DNA of 5,654 nucleotides, taken from the NCBI GenBank assembly GCA_013361595.1, contig JABFXT010000540.1, positions 1-5,654 of the forward strand. The letters run 5' to 3'. A program made the translations under genes and the position numbers. Source of the stretch: Nocardia sp. GTDB taxonomy: Bacteria; Actinomycetota; Actinomycetes; Mycobacteriales; Mycobacteriaceae. How positions within the stretch are numbered: position 1 is the first letter of the stretch; every line of letters starts with the position of its first letter. Positions 4,119 through 5,654 of this stretch are shown here, piece after piece. The notes beneath the pieces are model-generated. The model was not told the origin of the DNA and did not search any database. It saw nothing but the letters and a program-made list of their open reading frames with translations.

Positions 4119-5654
4119 GTGGAGGCAGCCCTGCTGATCACCGACGTCGACGTCGTCGACGAGACCGGTGTGCGAACCGCCGACGTCGCCGTGGAAGGCG
4201 GCCGCATCGCCGCGGTCGGACCACGGCTACCCGTCGAATCCGCGGGGGAACGCATCGACGGGACCGGCCGGTTGCTGCTACCCGGGTTCGTGGATCTGCA
4301 CGCGCATTCCGCGCTGCGTCCCTTCGACGACCCGCTGCTGACACCGAAGATCGCCCAGGGTTTCACGACCGAACTGATCTGCCCGGACGGTCTCGGGCCC
4401 GCGCCGGTGACCGATACGACGCTGGACAGCCGGCGGCAGTACCTCAGGGGCCTCGAGCCGAGTGTGGCCGCGCCCTGGAACTGGCGGGGCACGGACCAAT
4501 ATCTGCGCGCGCTGGCGGGAGCCCGCCCGGCCGCCAATATGGTCGCCTGTGTTCCGCACAGCGCGGTTCGCGAAACTGTCATGGGTAATGCCGATCGGCG
4601 CCCGGACCGGCGCGAGATGGCGGCGATGCGGAATCTCGTGGCGGAGTCGCTGGCCGCCGGCTGCCGGGCGGTGTCGTTCGGCCTGATCTACGCACCGGGC
4701 CTCTACGCGGACACCGCCGAGCTGATCGGTATCGCCGAGACCGCGGCGAAGTTCGACGTCCCGCTGGTACCGCATGTGCGCAACGAGGCGGCGGGGGTAC
4801 TCGATTCGATCGCGGAATTCGTCCGGGTCGCCGAGCTCACCGGGGCGGCGCTGCATATCTCGCACGTCAAACTCGTCGGAGTACCGGAACTACTCGCCGA
4901 CCTGATCGATCTGCTCAGCTCGGCCCGGGACCGGATCCGGCTCACGTTCGACCAGTATCCGTACGGCGCCGGAAGCACGTTGCTCAGCGCACTACTACCG
5001 CCCTACGCCTTCGACGGCGGTCCGGCCGCCACACTCGAGCGGTTGCGCCATCCCGCCGAACGGGAACGGATGGGCCGCGATATCCACCGGGGCCTCCCGA
5101 ACTGGGAGAACCTCTTCGGCGCCTGTGGGCCGGACAACGTCGTGATCACCCAGGCCGCCGCCCCGCGAAGCGGCGATATGGGCAAAACGGTCGCGCGGAT
5201 CGCCGAAGAGACCGGCACGGACCCAGCGTTCGCGGTGCTGGATCTACTGTCCGATACCGATCTCGACGCCGCCATGATCGATCACTACTCGGCCGAGACC
5301 GTGGTCCAGGAGATCTTCGTCCGGTCCGGTGCGATGGTCGGCTCCGACGGGGTCTTCAATCCGCATCCACATCCGCGGCTCTACGGTACGGCCCCCAGAG
5401 TGCTGGGCCGATTCGCGCTGCGGGAGCGGCTGATCACGCTGCCCGACGCGGTGCACCGGCTCTCGACGGGCCCGGCCCGGTTACTGGGCCTCGACGATCG
5501 CGGCGCGATCGCCGCGGGGCTGCGCGCCGATCTGGTGCTGATCGACCCGCGGCGATACGTGGACACGGCGACCTACGCCGATCCGCATCGCACCCCCGAC
5601 GGCGTGGAACTCGTGACAGTCGGTGGGACGGCGGTATGGCGAACGGGCGCGCCC
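4119..5654 (+). CDS. N-acyl-D-amino-acid deacylase (D-aminoacylase), amidohydrolase superfamily; 3' end cut by window edge
   Basis: The enzyme class hydrolyses N-acyl-D-amino acids to the D-amino acid and a carboxylate in the cytoplasm. The frame is open for 512 codons to the window edge; the family is about 480-540 residues, so only a short tail is missing. A small beta domain (1-50, TGVRTADVAVEGGRIAAVGP) precedes a metal-dependent TIM barrel starting LLLPGFVDLHAHS with His61 and His63. Cys88 in FTTELICPDG matches the bridging Cys of D-aminoacylase. His219 (LVPHVRNEA), His249 (LHISHVKLVG) and Asp410 (MVGSDG) complete the site. FDQYPYGAGST and the late HPRLYGTAPRVLGRF are also family-typical. 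The C-terminal GAIAAGLRADLVLIDP and GGTAVW rebuild the beta sandwich. Starting at ATG 4089 would add 10 atypical residues. D-Ala, D-Glu or D-Asp derivatives cannot be separated by eye, and a substrate outside D-amino acids remains possible. Likely controlled at the 4096-4106 palindrome. Confidence 0.9.
   Translation, partial: MEAALLITDVDVVDETGVRTADVAVEGGRIAAVGPRLPVESAGERIDGTGRLLLPGFVDLHAHSALRPFDDPLLTPKIAQGFTTELICPDGLGPAPVTDTTLDSRRQYLRGLEPSVAAPWNWRGTDQYLRALAGARPAANMVACVPHSAVRETVMGNADRRPDRREMAAMRNLVAESLAAGCRAVSFGLIYAPGLYADTAELIGIAETAAKFDVPLVPHVRNEAAGVLDSIAEFVRVAELTGAALHISHVKLVGVPELLADLIDLLSSARDRIRLTFDQYPYGAGSTLLSALLPPYAFDGGPAATLERLRHPAERERMGRDIHRGLPNWENLFGACGPDNVVITQAAAPRSGDMGKTVARIAEETGTDPAFAVLDLLSDTDLDAAMIDHYSAETVVQEIFVRSGAMVGSDGVFNPHPHPRLYGTAPRVLGRFALRERLITLPDAVHRLSTGPARLLGLDDRGAIAAGLRADLVLIDPRRYVDTATYADPHRTPDGVELVTVGGTAVWRTGAP

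Noticed and set aside
1..5654. tRNA, rRNA, CRISPR array, riboswitch or toxin-antitoxin module
   Set aside because: I looked for cloverleaf-like structures, regularly spaced repeats and small paired genes and saw none with real support.

Overview
The window is high-GC DNA with third-codon-position GC bias, GTG starts, a likely leaderless transcript and short overlapping gene pairs. This fits an actinomycete, most likely Nocardia or another member of Mycobacteriales. That is inferred from style and protein resemblance; no marker gene is present.

Layout. (1) Positions 1-955, minus strand: a YycE-like VOC (glyoxalase-fold) protein is followed by a TetR-family repressor that runs off the left edge. 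The stop of the first overlaps the start of the second. A 16-bp near-palindrome just upstream of the VOC start overlaps its presumed -10 element, which suggests an autoregulated two-gene detoxification or ligand-response unit. (2) Positions 956-1248 are non-coding with a few weak signals. (3) Positions 1249-1929, plus strand: a single-pass membrane-anchored protein with a Pro/Ala-rich linker and an extracytoplasmic NPCBM/NEW2-like domain. (4) Positions 1964-2191, minus strand: the C-terminal remnant of an unrecognised gene that has lost its start. (5) Positions 2188-3089, plus strand: a coupled pair made of a protein resembling only the C-terminal half of a MerR-type regulator and a small multi-pass membrane protein. 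(6) Positions 3087-3114: a strong hairpin joins the stop codons of the convergent genes on either side. (7) Positions 3112-3789, minus strand: a Tn3-family transposase collapsed from about 1000 codons to about 225. It keeps both termini but has lost at least three internal blocks. Its N-terminal piece is read in frame with an unrecognised 82-residue leader that starts at 4035. (8) Positions 4119 to the right edge, plus strand: a nearly complete N-acyl-D-amino-acid deacylase with the expected metal-site residues. Its promoter region contains a perfect TTGT-N3-ACAA site of the kind bound by FadR-subfamily GntR regulators.

The middle (about 1930-4040) looks like an accessory scar: a remnant gene, a headless regulator, a small membrane protein and a dead transposon lie between two metabolic or detoxification units. 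I see no clear new defence or mobile system. The most unusual items are the multiply deleted transposase with intact ends, the chimeric reading frame it forms, and the hairpin formed by two facing stop codons.
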